Assembly (NCBI GenBank): GCA_027596075.1
Contig: JADGJC010000135.1
Location: 1-64,000, forward strand
Source: Rhizophlyctis rosea
Lineage: Eukaryota > Chytridiomycota > Chytridiomycetes > Rhizophlyctidales > Rhizophlyctidaceae
Reading direction: 5' to 3'
DNA: 64,000 bases
This document shows, in pieces, positions 1 to 11,300 of the stretch. The translations under genes and the position numbers were made by a program. A model generated the notes under the pieces. It did no database searches. It was not told where the DNA came from and saw only the letters and a program-made list of their open reading frames with translations. Positions within the stretch are counted from its first letter, which is position 1, and each line of letters begins with the position of its first letter.

Positions 1-1792
1 CACGTTATCTCTGGTATCCCACCAAGCCTCAATGCAGGGTATATAAGGAACTATGCACTTCCTATCCCCTCGAACACATGGTGTGATCACTTGACAACGG
101 TGCTGTACCGGTTAATTACCTATTATCGCTGAGCCCCAGCGTCCGGTCCTTGTGCCGTTACTTCGGGGGCGGTGTGAAGCACCTGAGTCCAGTCTCAGCG
201 TCATCTGCTATTTGTGGATGGTAGTCGATCAGGCGATTTCTTTATGGATTATGCGGTTCCTGACTCTTGCAATGATGCAATACGTTGGAGAAAATCTTAC
301 ATGCAAAAGAGCAATGATGGCGACATGACAAGTGCTTTAGATGCCAGTTTTTTTTTGCAAAAGTCGGCTTGCATAGACGTCACCCTCTCCACTGTATGCT
401 GCCGCGCAATCAATGGGATCATGACTCAGAGCTCAGATTTCGCACCAAGTTCATCATTCCCACCTTGCAAAAGGGTAAAGAGCATGAATTGAAATTGTAA
501 CACAAACTGCCAGTTTTACACTTGCGACGCAGCAGCTCGGTTAGATAGCAGCACCATGAGCCAATCGGGCGCCAGGGTTGCTGTTCGTTGGTCCACTTTC
601 CCGACACCGCCTTCTGCACTCTCATCGGCGAAATATTTACGCAGGTGCATTGGCCGCATTGGGTGTCGCATTGGGCGGCGTCTATCATGCATGGCGATTG
701 ATAGCAAGGAAGGTCATAGACGTCCTCTGCCAAACCGTATTCAAAGCAGTTCTAAGCACCATCCAAGAAGATATCGCGAACAACTGACAAGAAGTCTAGC
801 AACATGAGAATCAGTAAATTGTGTAATCCCGCCATGGCGATGAGATGTTCACTAGATTAGCAAGTAGCAAGGTGCCTGGTACAATCGAGAACCAGCAAGG
901 GTGCTCCCCCCACTTCAGAGTTTATTGCGCATAATGGGACGATGTAAACAAATTACACACCCACTTCCCTCTTTTGTATGATTCTCGCCTGCCCGGGCCG
1001 GTTTTCCTGGCGTCAATGAGTTCAATGCGAAAATCCTCACAGCTTGGACCCAAACTTGGGTATCAGAGAGTTGGATCAATCACGACGATCGCACACCAAC
1101 CACCTGAAGAGACCTTATCACCTTTTCACCTTCTACCGCCTCCGGCTAGCCAATCCCCTCCCCTTTAGAATCAGCTATCTTGAGGGAGTTGAAAGTTTTC
1201 CGCATCATGTCTGCCCCACCTATCTATCGTCCATCGTTCGTAATTTCCCAACATGAAGCGCCTTCTCGGGGATGCGTGTGTCCTTGCCGGAATGCGCCTG
1301 TCAGAGCGCTACCTTAGGTAATAAGCAACGCTTTGAGTGGTTACAATGAAACGGACTGCGGAGGTGACATCAATCCGTCGTGTACATGCATCCACACTAC
1401 CATTCTTCAGAGCTTGAGTAACTTCCACCCTCACCCAAGGCTCTACATCCTCATCGGCATGGTCAACCTTGACACACTTCAAAGCGCATGTATTGCACAA
1501 AGATAAAGAAAAAAGCATATACAAAGCGGACGACAACGTCCCATGCAACTGCACTCGTATAACAACCCATCGCATACCAAATAATCCCCATCGCCTCCCC
1601 TCCTCCACCCTACACCGATATTCAAAACAAGCATTAGGTCTACAACCGCAATTGTATAGCTAAATCGGAATGTTCAACTCCCTCCCCCCATACACGTACA
1701 AAACAACTCAGCACAACACAACGACCCCCAACCATCCCTCGAAACCCCAAACTCACACACACACCATATAACATTACTCCTCCCCACCCCCC
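1..1792. other. Intergenic, no gene recognised
   Basis: No open frame here has a recognisable family motif or a consistent intron structure. The frames present are short and overlap on both strands. The region holds A/C-rich stretches near 1650-1790 just past the 3' end of the next gene. Confidence 0.5.
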
Positions 1793-3317
1793 TCAAACCT
1801 CAATCCTTACAACCGGCACTTCAACCTCACCAAATACCACCAACCCCACAAGATCCTCCCTCATTGCAGCAGTAGCGGGAGTTGCGCGAATCGTAATGCT
1901 GGTATTGGGACGCGCGGCGCGGATGGTACCGATAGGAGTGCGGAGGTCGCGCATGCGTGCGCCGTCGCGGGGAGGGGAGTATGTTAGGAGGATGGAGGTT
2001 AGGATTGGGAGTTTGGGCAGCGCGTTGACAATGATGTGGTCGATGGAGATACCGTTGTAGAGGTGGAGGGTTGTGAGGCGTGGTGAGGTTTCTTGGGCCT
2101 TGGCGACCCCAATCAAGAAGTTGTGGAGCTAGATAAGTGCGCCAGGAATGTAATGAGATTTCTTGTACTCGGAGTGGGAAACGGGTTGAGAATCAACAGT
2201 AACAGTTTCGCAATGACTCACATTGTTTACAGTTAGCTGATCATCATTCCACACTAGCGACTCCAACACCTTAGCCTTCATTCCGGTTGCTCTGAAATCA
2301 ATACCAGATACCGACGTGCGGGCAAGAACCAGCTCTCGCAAGTTGTGTTGCATCTGAGAGGATAGAAAGCGTGCTGGGACGGTGACGGCTTGCAATTTCA
2401 TACGTTGTATGATCAAATTCATGAACGGCGGCGCAATGCATGTCGCCAATGCCCCAGTGAGAAAATCATGAAACCGTTACGATTAAGAACTCAACGACAT
2501 GCATAGGAAAGATATGTCAACACTGCAATGCTTACCGATCACCATCCATCTCCCCAACTCCAACATAATCGCAAGCCCCCACCCCCCCCCCCCCAATATC
2601 CCATCGTTCAACATCCCCTTCGCTTCGCGCCACAAGCTGTCTGATGGTGTTGCTCGCCGCGAACTTTACATTGATTCGAACTCGCACGAGTGGAGCGTCA
2701 TCGTTCTGTGCGCTTTCCGCGGGTGTTGGAGAGGAAGAGGGAGAGGGTTGTGGGGACCATTGCGTTGCAATGTGGTGGGTAAGTGGCGATGGTGTGGTTT
2801 GCTCTGGCTCGGCTTCCGGCTCGACTTCGTCGGCGTCTTCGGTTGCTGCTGCGGCGGCGACGTCGGGGACGTTTTGAGGGGCTGGTGGTTGTGCAGGTGC
2901 GGGTGGGACTGGAGCGGGTAGCGTGTTGTTAGGGAGAGGGGTGTTATTGTGGGGTGTGACGATGGGATTGGGGTTGGTCGGTGGGAGAGGGTTTGGAGGG
3001 TTTTGCGTGGGGTTCGGGTGAGGGGGCTGTGGGTTTGTGGGGTGGGGCGGGAGGGGGTTCGGAGGGTTAGGGTTTTGAGTAGGGACGGGGTGCTGTGGTT
3101 GTTGCTGATGATGATGTTGCTGATGATGATGTTGGTGTTGCTGATGCTGTTGCTGCTGTTGGTGTGCTGTGTGAGCGACGTCTTGAATGAAGAGGACTCC
3201 GTGTGGGTCTGGAAGGTTGCTTATATCGTGTAGGTGACTTTGTTGGACTTGAAGCCTAGTCCGGGGAACAGCCGGTATGTGATTAGCTGGAGGTGTATTT
3301 TCCTGGTCGGCCATCAT
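1793..3317 (-). CDS. LRR/F-box-like protein with Q/H/P-rich N-terminus
   Basis: Three exons on the minus strand: 3317-2536, 2388-2222 and 2128-1793. The first begins MMADQENTPP and carries long Gln, His, Pro and Asn runs (about residues 60-140), so its N-terminal half is probably disordered. Exons 2 and 3 join in phase and give leucine-rich segments such as HNLRELVLARTSV and SPRLTTLHLYN, the pattern of fungal F-box/LRR proteins; no F-box could be placed with certainty. Exon 1 joins exon 2 in frame only if the 13-C run at 2583-2595 is one base shorter; then LAIMLELGRWMVIG runs straight into the LRR part. Function is not known; a substrate-recognition role is inference only. Confidence 0.55.
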
Positions 3318-3809
3318 AAGGGCTGAGGGGCGTGCGGAGAGTAGGTAACAGCGTGGGAAAAAGTAAAAGCAGAGGCTGGCGGGGGGAGTGTTTTCCTTTG
3401 GGCCTTTTATAAGAAATGTCCACACTCAGCCTCACTCAGCATGCGCATGACACCCCGTCATCCCCGTCACATCATGCCATGACTATGGCTCTGTTTGAGA
3501 GTTCATTGTTGATTGCGCCCTCTCTCTCTCATCGTGTTGGTGGCACAGCACTACCAATCAATCCCAATTGAGTTTAATCTACTAAACTTTGATTATGTGA
3601 TTACTAGATTATGCACGTGGCTTACCGGTTGCAATGGTGATTGGATCCAAAAAGCGAAGTCGGGCGCAGCCGGCTTGAACATTAATGCTCCAAATATGGC
3701 AAGTGCACCATCAAGCCCGCCAATCTCTGGCAAGCGAGCATAACAACTCGCCGATCCTGTCACTCTCCCACTTTCTTCTTCACCGCAAACATTCTTTCAG
3801 GCCAGCTCC
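3318..3809. other. Spacer upstream of the LRR-like gene
   Basis: No gene seen. It holds the presumed promoter of the minus-strand LRR-like gene and leads into the hairpin array. Confidence 0.4.
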
Positions 3810-4222
3810 GTAACCATTAACCTTCGGGCATGGTTACTGAGGACAACTACTATTCCTTCGGGAATCAGTAGGGACCACGCATCTTTCCCCTTACCGGATA
3901 CCTTCGGGCCTGGTAAGCCGGAACTTGTCATTGACAACCTTCGGGCTCGATGACTGGGCTTCTCGTTCCTGCATTTCTTCGGGGTGCTGGGAACTGGATT
4001 CGGCTCTGCGTGGTTATCATATTGCACCTTGTCACGATTTCTTCGGAGCGAGACAAGCTGCAAGCTGCCGCCGTCCCGTGTTACCTTCGGGCCATGGGAC
4101 CTGCGACAGGTGGTGGGGTAAGTCTGTTGTCATCCTAGTCGGTAACCTTCGGGCCTGGCTAGCGTGGACAGATGCACCTCATCACCAGCGCCGCGACTGT
4201 ATTTCTTCGGGGTATGGACGCT
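3810..4222 (+). ncRNA. Array of nine UUCG-capped hairpins
   Basis: Nine inverted repeats, each with a TTCG loop closed by C-G, follow one another in the same orientation: 3810-3837, 3847-3871, 3890-3917, 3927-3954, 3965-3994, 4028-4057, 4073-4100, 4135-4162 and 4187-4222. Loop-proximal sequence comes in two types, ACC-TTCG-GG and TTTC-TTCG-G. The outer stems differ completely from unit to unit (for example CTACT/AGTAG, GTCAT/ATGAC, GTTCC/GGAAC, CTTGTC/GACAAG, GTCCC/GGGAC) yet each remains paired. That is the mark of selection on RNA fold, or of a mobile hairpin family. UUCG is an unusually stable RNA tetraloop. I do not recognise the family. It could be a structured non-coding RNA or a transferred mitochondrial hairpin cluster. 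Confidence 0.6.
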
Positions 4223-4416
4223 GCAAACCAGTTTGGGCCTCGCTCGAACTACTGGTACCTGAACTGCGTAATGGCCGGTCTTTTTGGCAAGTAGTGCAAT
4301 TCAAGCCCGTGGGTTGCCTATTTGTAACGGTCCCCATGTCAAATTGCTAATTGGGGATCAAAGAGGGAGGAAAGGTGCAAGCCCGTGTGCTGATTACTCT
4401 CCACTTTTTTTTTTCA
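4223..4416 (+). other. Structured tail of the hairpin array
   Basis: Further pairing follows the array without TTCG loops. The clearest is GGTCCCCA at about 4328 with TGGGGATC at about 4352. Two short similar units, each containing CAAGCCCGTG, lie at about 4303 and 4379. A run of about ten T precedes the tRNA-like element. Confidence 0.35.
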
Positions 4417-4469
4417 GCTTGAGTTGGTACCACCGCTTCAGGTGCGACGGTTCGATCCCGTCGACAAGC
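4417..4469 (+). other. tRNA-like element lacking a full D arm
   Basis: GCTTG at the 5' end pairs with CAAGC at the 3' end. A perfect T arm (GACGG, loop TTCGATC, CCGTC) matches the Pol III B box. The middle holds only CACC-GCTTCA-GGTG. At 53 nt it is too short for a normal tRNA and the acceptor stem is mismatched at positions 6-7. It may be a decayed tRNA, a mitochondrial-type tRNA relic, or a Pol III promoter for a longer RNA. Confidence 0.35.
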
Positions 4470-5164
4470 TTTACTGCTTGTGTTGTGTGTTCTGTTTGCT
4501 ATGGTGTGAAAGTTTCCTATATTTCGTTTGCTGTGGTCTGAAAGTTGTTCAAGTGCATTGCGGCAAGTCATTGTGTGAACTCGCTCATTACATTCTCTTG
4601 TGTGAAGGAGAGGACACACGTCAGGAATGCAGGTGGGAGACGCGCTCATTCCGTTCAGAGTTGTCAAGAAGTCACCGAAATGGCGGTGGTCTGTTGCTTT
4701 GACAGGTTGGTGCACTAGGTTGACTCCCGCAACCGCCGGCCGGGAGCCCTCCAACTGCATTTCGTGTCTGAGGTGTCAAAAGTATCCACGTTTCCCACGT
4801 TCTATCGCCAAACACTCTACCAAACCCCTCGCAATGTCGTTGTCTTCAAGAACTCTCTCACTGCTCTGCTCAAGCTGTCCCATACCCATGGAAGTCCCCG
4901 CCTTCCATGACCCGACACCCATCCGAGCTCATCACGCAACACCAACAGCTGACAACATACTATCAAATACATCACCGAAAATTAATCATTCGCAACCTTA
5001 GTCCTACGCAAACCTAACTACAGCCTACTCCAACCACTACGCCAAACCCCCCTCCACTGCACACCCACCACCACGTCCCGACTCCCCCACACCACCTCCC
5101 CAAACTCATCACCCATCCACCACCCCTTCACTGCCCAACGTCTGCTATAGCAATTTCTGCATAT
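4470..5164. other. Intergenic, no gene recognised
   Basis: Only short overlapping frames are present, with a C/A-rich stretch at 4880-5110. No convincing coding signal. Confidence 0.4.
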
Positions 5165-5767
5165 CATGCTCCTCCTGTTTTCTCTTCGGCTTCGGTGCCG
5201 ATCCGGCAGACAGCGTGAGGTCGATGACATTCCGGCTGCGTAACAACCCGCAGTCGTGTGTGGGTGCTGATGTTGGGTAGTAGGATGTGGGTGCGTTGGT
5301 CACAAAGTCCGTTTGTGGGGGGAGGTACTGCTGTGTGTGGTGGGTAGAGTGAGGCTGTATGAGGGAGTTGGAAGTGACGGAGAGACTGGGGTATGTGGAC
5401 GGGCCAGCTAATGGTGAGGCTGTTCAAGTGTAAGATCAATCATCTTTGCTAATTATGATCAAGTGACGAGATTGATACGCACTTCGATATCTATTAGACA
5501 TGAAGTCCGTGGCAGCGCTCCCACGGGTTGATACAGCAGTCCAGTAATTGCCATCGTGGCCTGCGGTGTGAGAACATAGGCGGTGCCTCGTAGTATCCTC
5601 GTCCCATATCTCTATACACAGTCCCGTTCGCCATCGGCAGTCCGTAGAAACCGCCCTTCGCATCGGCACGACGATACCGCCATTTCGGTGCTTTCGAGAA
5701 CTACCGCGTATGCGTCGTCGGCAAGGACGCGTCTACGTGGGTCGGACGTTACGGAGAATTCGACCAT
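5165..5767 (-). pseudogene. Unidentified coding remnant
   Basis: A minus-strand frame starts at 5767 with MVEFSVTSDPRRRVLADD. After a single-base shift near 5690 it continues as a protein-like segment containing KGGFYGLPMANGTVYRDMG and ending near 5510. Further downstream pieces to 5165 are less convincing. I do not recognise a family. The need for a shift, and the neighbouring casein kinase relic, suggest decayed sequence, but a short unrecognised intron is possible. Confidence 0.25.
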
Positions 5768-5888
5768 GATGGGGATTTATAGGGGCGTCTGATATGCGGG
5801 GAGGTGGGGGATGCTGTGAAGGCGGCACACAAGCATCAGCCCTGAACCTGCGTCATGATACTGGAAGAACCCATACCTGGTAATTTAC

Positions 5889-6227
5889 GACAGTCCACAC
5901 GGATACACAGTCGTACTAACATCCTTCGCAGACGAACAGATCGCGGTACAGCTTGCGAGCGTAGCTATATTCGGACTTGTCGGCGAAGCGCAGCGACCGG
6001 GTATAGTTGAGGAACACGGAGAAATCATTGGAAAAGCCTCTGTACGCATTGGATTAGTCCGATGCAGTGGCCTAATGTAATAACCATCACCCCACAAACC
6101 TGCAGAGAACTTCCGTCGAACTCGAAAATTTTCTTCTCCACGATCCGGTCGTATTTCTGTTTCTTGGTTGCCGCCTTGAGACCTTGCCAGGGGAGAGAGC
6201 CTATGCAGAAGTATCATGAGAACATAT
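5889..6227 (-). pseudogene. Casein kinase 1 pseudogene (C-lobe fragment)
   Basis: The minus strand encodes the CK1-specific segment [20 protein letters not shown], then [37 protein letters not shown] and RDLFVCEGC, which is the end of the CK1 kinase domain (delta/epsilon or Hhp type). Three lesions are visible. One base is missing next to 6200, between a degenerate [10 protein letters not shown] and GSLPW. One extra A in the AAAATTTT run at about 6125-6132 shifts the frame. A TAG at 5916-5918 stands where functional CK1s have Gln in GYQYDYVFDW. A relic intron (6099-6040, GTTTGT to ACAG) still joins in phase after the second shift. No ATP-binding lobe or catalytic loop was found upstream, so this is a decayed 3' fragment. 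Confidence 0.7.
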
Positions 6228-6239
6228 TTCAGTGTGGCT

Positions 6240-7180
6240 AATGGCTTTTCGTTCGTGACAGTTTACAGGCATCCACCTGAAAAGATACGCACCATGGACA
6301 CCATGTTTCGCCTATGGCGCAACGTGCTGAATTAATACTAGGAGGCGATGACAGCTCATGATGCTTCCTCCTGTGCACCACCAGCATAAGTTTACGGAGG
6401 AGACTCCATCGCAGAGGTGCGTGACGAGGAACAGGCAGTTTTCGGTGTCGATGGTGTCGCAGAGGGTCAATAATCTTGCGATGACCACGGATGAGTTCTA
6501 GGATTCCAGCTTCTTTGCGTTGGAGTCTGAGTTGTGTTTTTTGGAAATGCCGTAGTTGAAGACACGGTTGACGGCGTAGTGGGGAGTGCGTTTGACTGCT
6601 TCCCTCCATTAGACCACGGCGAACGAATCCGACCCCAGAGCAGAACGAGGTCGCCCTCGTTCTTCCTGGTGATGGTCCGGGCGATCAGAGATTGAGCAAT
6701 TTCGTTGTTCTCCATTGATGGTATGCTTTTTTGATGGTGATATGATTGGTAATGAGGGTATTGTATGGGCGATATCAATGAATGTCGTTCGACCGGCGAA
6801 TGCGGGACTGGGTTTGTGGTGAATGGTGATGATGGCGATGATGATGTTGTTGTCGGAGGCGACGACTAAACCCCGAGGCAAGAACCGGAGGCTGTATAGC
6901 TTATCCGCTCAAGATAGCATGCTGGATTTGAAAGCTGGCATTATTGACGGTTGACCATGCTTGCGTCCGAGCCCGCCATCGAGAAGTTGCCCCGCACCAT
7001 GCGGAATTGGGTTGATTTGATCTAGTGAATGTTCTTGTCGTCGCGGTGGCATTTGAAGGAGAAGTTTGCTCTACAAATTGTGATTGTCCGGATGTTAGGA
7101 ATGTGTTCAATGATGTTTGATGTGGTGAGGCTAACATCAAGTCGTGATGTTGTGTGATTTGGTTCTCAAAAGCAAGCAAT
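6240..7180 (-). other. Coding-looking stretches, unresolved
   Basis: Minus-strand frames here look partly protein-like, for example MENNEIAQSLIARTITRKNE near 6715-6650 and DTENCLFLVTHLCDG near 6450-6390. They lie in different frames and no consistent intron set joins them. They may be further gene remains beside the CK1 pseudogene. No family recognised. Confidence 0.25.
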
Positions 7181-8377
7181 GAAGTACGGAGAAACTTTTC
7201 ACAAAACTTACTTAGCGCCTTTCGGGTTCACGTCCTAAATCCCCATCCGTTCTTCCACCGAAGCAACAGCGAAGCCCAGCGAAGCAGGCGATTGTGAGTG
7301 TTTGGAATTTCAATGGTGAAGCAACGCTCTATTCATAGAGACAATATTAATTTCGAACATTATGACTTTCACAGCCTTAAAACTTAGCCGTTGCAGTTGG
7401 GCAGGATTGTGGAGATCATAGAGTAGTAGTAGCCTATTTCCCGCTGCGACGAACAGAAGCTTTGAGAGGTGTCCATTGCGAAGACGCTGTCTTTGAGCGG
7501 TGCTGTAAATATTGGGGTTCATTGCCTCAAGTCCTAGCACTGAGGTCGCAAACAATACTGATGAATTTTGTATTCAAAAGCGAAAGCTGGGAATGCGTGG
7601 GGAGGAATGACTTTTTGGAAGTGGCGTGACCTGGGAACATCCGCCAATTAAACAACGCACTGGCTTCCAGCAGCTTCCCAGTCATAGTAACGTTGCTCGT
7701 ATGAAACAGTTGCAAACTAGGCCGCGCGATGACAGGCATGTTTTCCTTTTCCCGGCTCAACCCCTCTCTGTGCCTCATTTGGTCAGGGCGGTCGGCGATC
7801 CAATCACAGATAGATAGCATCAACCTAACCATGGACACGGAACTGGGCAGGTCCGAACTTCCGATACCACCGTTCATTTCACCCGCAATGGCAAGTGACT
7901 AGACACCTTGTCCCACCATGGGTCACAGTGGTCATATCAGTGTACCAGATCGCAAGTGGGTGCCACAAATTCACCATCTTCTATTATGGAACATCCCACG
8001 ATCCGAACATGACGACAGTGTGTTACAGACCAATCTACTTGCCGCCAAACACCCTTGCGATGACCAGGCCAACTTCTTGCTTTCAGCGTGGACCGTCACT
8101 TCCCCAAAACTGGACCCGAATCCCCACGATTCATTTTAGCTTTCTGAGTTCACGGAAACTGACTGGGCGGAAGGATCGAATATCATCCAACTCCATGCTT
8201 CAACTCTCAATATGCAAATATCTGCATCCTATGTTCGGTGGAATTTCGGAACACTTACCCATGGATCCAAAGCGGGGATCCGCTTCGGAGGGGAAATTTA
8301 TTTTGATAAAAGTGCTGCTTGCCGTCTCTCCCCTCCTTGCTCCGTGAGACCTTCATAAAGTTCCCTCGCATATTCGT
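7181..8377. other. Intergenic region upstream of the ABC transporter
   Basis: No gene recognised. The last few hundred bases presumably hold the ABC transporter promoter. A short clustered repeat of CGAAGC units lies at about 7258-7290. Confidence 0.4.
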
Positions 8378-11300
8378 ATGGCCGCTACAACAGAACCCCA
8401 AACCCAAAATACTCCTAACGCGGTAGCACCCCCACCCGCAGCTCCTAACGAATCTATACCATTGACACAAATCGACCCTTCCAAGAATGAAGAAAATACT
8501 CCGCCTACATCCGAACCCCATGGAAATGGCATTGAGAATGGGACCGACAAATCCGATAGAAAAGGTTCCCCACCACCCGAACCCGCAGACACCGCTCCAA
8601 CCGCAAAAGCAGACGCAGAGCTAAAAGGCCGCATATCATATTACCAACTCTACCGTCATGCGGACCGCACGGCGTGGCTGCTCATCCTGGCGGGTTCCAT
8701 TGCTGCTGCAGCCGCGGGTGTCACTCGTCCTATCATGACCATCATTTTCGCGAATCTTGTGGATGCGTTCACGGAGAAGACGAAGAATACGATCTCTTCT
8801 GATGATTTCAAGGCGGTGCTCGTGCAGCATGTGTTGTATTTTGTGTATTTGGGTATTGGGACTTTTGTTACGAATTATTTCCAGATGGTGAGTTGGACGT
8901 TGGCATGCATTCACGACTCATTCACGCTAATCATCTCGCCTTCCACCCTTTAGCTGTGCTGGGACTTAGCTTCAACCCGCCAAACCACCAAAATCCGCAC
9001 ACTCTACCTGCACAGCATCCTCCGCCAATCCCGCTCATTCTTCGACACTCACAATGCGGGCGAACTCTCCTCCCGCCTCACCTCCGACATCGAACTCATC
9101 GGAAACGGCACCGGCGAGAAAGTCGGTTTGTTCTTCCAGGCGATATGTACCTTTGTTTCGGCACTATGTATCGCGTACTGGCAGAGTTGGAGGGTGTCTT
9201 TGGCGTTGAGTTGTGTGTTTCCCGTTATGGCGGCTTTCAATGTGTATTTCAATAAGAAGGCTAGGGAGGCGGGTATCGAGTCTTTGAAGGCTTATGGGTT
9301 GGTGAGTAACCTGAGATCGTGATGATATTTTGGGATGTGACCTTCTTTCAACGATTACTCACGCCATACACGCTCCGCCATTATATGTGCAGGCAAGTAA
9401 CGTAGTAGAAGAATCCCTCTCCTCAATCCGCACCGTCTACTCCCTCCGCGGCCAAACCCGCACCTCAACCCAATTCGCCCAACGCACCCTCCGTGCCGAA
9501 AAAGCCGGCATCGCAAAAGCAAAATCCCAAGGCGCCGGCTTGGCAGGCGTCCAATCTTGCATGTACCTAGCCTACTCCGTCGCATTCTTCTACGGCGCTT
9601 TGCTAATTACCCGCGGGCAATTGACATCCGGTCGACTTGTGGGAGTTTTCTTCGCGCTTGTGATTGGAACGTTCAGGATGAGTAGTGTTGCACCGGAGTT
9701 GGCGGCGTTTAGTAATGCTTGTAGTGCGGCGTTTGCGGTGTTTACGTTGATTGATAAGGTGCCGGAGATTGATGGGCCGAGGGATGGGAAGGTGGTCAGG
9801 ACTTTGGAGAAGGTGGAGGGAAGGTTGAGGTTTGAGGGTGTTGGGTTTCGGTATCCTTCTCGTCCTAGTGTCCAAGTCTTGGATGGTGTCACTTTTGAAG
9901 TATCACCCGGTCAGACCGTGGCGCTTGTGGGTTCATCGGGGTCCGGGAAGTCCACTATTGTAGCGCTCCTGGAAAGATGGTACGAACCTCTCTCTGGCAC
10001 CGTCACAGTCGATGGGGTTGAATTGCGGGATCTAGATCTTCGGTTCTGGCGCGGTCAAATTGGGTTCGTTTCACAAGAACCCGTGCTTTTCGATCTCACT
10101 ATCGAAGAGAACGTCGCCCTTGGTTCTCCAGAAAACAAACCTCGCCCGACAAAAGAACAAATCATCGAAGCCTGCAAACTGGCCAACGCCCACAGCTTCA
10201 TCGAAAAGCTTCCAGACGGGTACAACACTCTCGTTGGTGAACGTGGTGCCCTCCTCTCCGGCGGCCAAAAACAACGTGTCGCCATTGCTCGAGCTCTGAT
10301 CTCCAACCCAAAGATCCTCCTCCTAGACGAAGCAACCTCCGCACTCGATTCCACATCCGAACGTCTAGTCCAAGAAGCCCTCGAACGCGCCTCCATAGGT
10401 CGTACGACCGTCATCGTTGCCCACCGTCTCTCCACCATTCGTAACGCGGATCAAATCATCGTCATGCATCATGGGAAGATTGCGGAGGTTGGGGATCATA
10501 GGAGTTTGGTGGAGAAGGACGGAATATACAGGAAGTTGGTGGATATGCAGCAGCTCGTTAAGAAGGCCGAAGAGACCGCGTCAGAAGAAGTCAGCGAAAC
10601 AGAGAAATCAGAAACTGGACCCACCTTTCCCTCCTCCCCGTCCGACAACCCCCCACCCTCCGCAAAACCCTCCCTCTCCCGTAAATCCTCCATTCGCCCT
10701 CCTCCGGATTTGGAGAACGGAGCAAACGTAGAAGATGTTGAACCAAACCCTAGCAAGAACTTTTGGCGACGGATAGCGAGGATCCATCGACCGGAGGTTT
10801 TGGTTGTGTTTGCCGGGTGTATCACGGCACTGTTGGCTGGTGGGATTTTCCCAGCTTACGCGGTGATATATGGACATATCTTGCAGACGTTTGCGTTGAC
10901 GGATTTGGAGGAGATGAGGAGGGAGGCTAATGGGTGGGCTGGGGGGTTTTTGGTTATTGCGGTTTTTGCTGCGTGAGTTGTTGTCTTTTTTTCTTTGCAT
11001 TTTTTGCTGCTTTTCCTCATCTCGTCCACTCCTTTTCATGCACTGAAGCATATCAAACTTCGGCACATTCTACCTCTTCGGCCGATCCGGGGAGCATGTC
11101 ACGACTCATCTTCGTACCGCCACTTTCAATGCGATGCTTAAACAGGAAGTCGGGTGGTTCGATAGGGAGGAGAATCGTACCGGTGTCCTCGTTTCCCGAA
11201 TCGCGACGGACAGTGCACGTGTCAATCTGCTAGTCTCGACGATATTCGGAACCATGCTGCAGCTTTTGACGAATATTGGTGGAGGGGTTATTGTGGCGTT

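Noticed and set aside
3810..4222. CRISPR array
   Set aside because: Repeat units share only the loop; there are no identical direct repeats or unique spacers of regular length, and the genome is eukaryotic.
3797..4350. Protein-coding frames across the hairpin array
   Set aside because: The frames are short, on both strands, and follow the palindromes; no motif or start context supports translation.
4364..4400. RNase P RNA core (GAGGAAAG-like string)
   Set aside because: Only a loose match to one conserved region; the other universally conserved P RNA regions are not found nearby.
10608..11066. Long antisense frames over the ABC transporter and other genes
   Set aside because: They mirror codon composition of well-supported genes on the other strand and have no motifs or splice structure.
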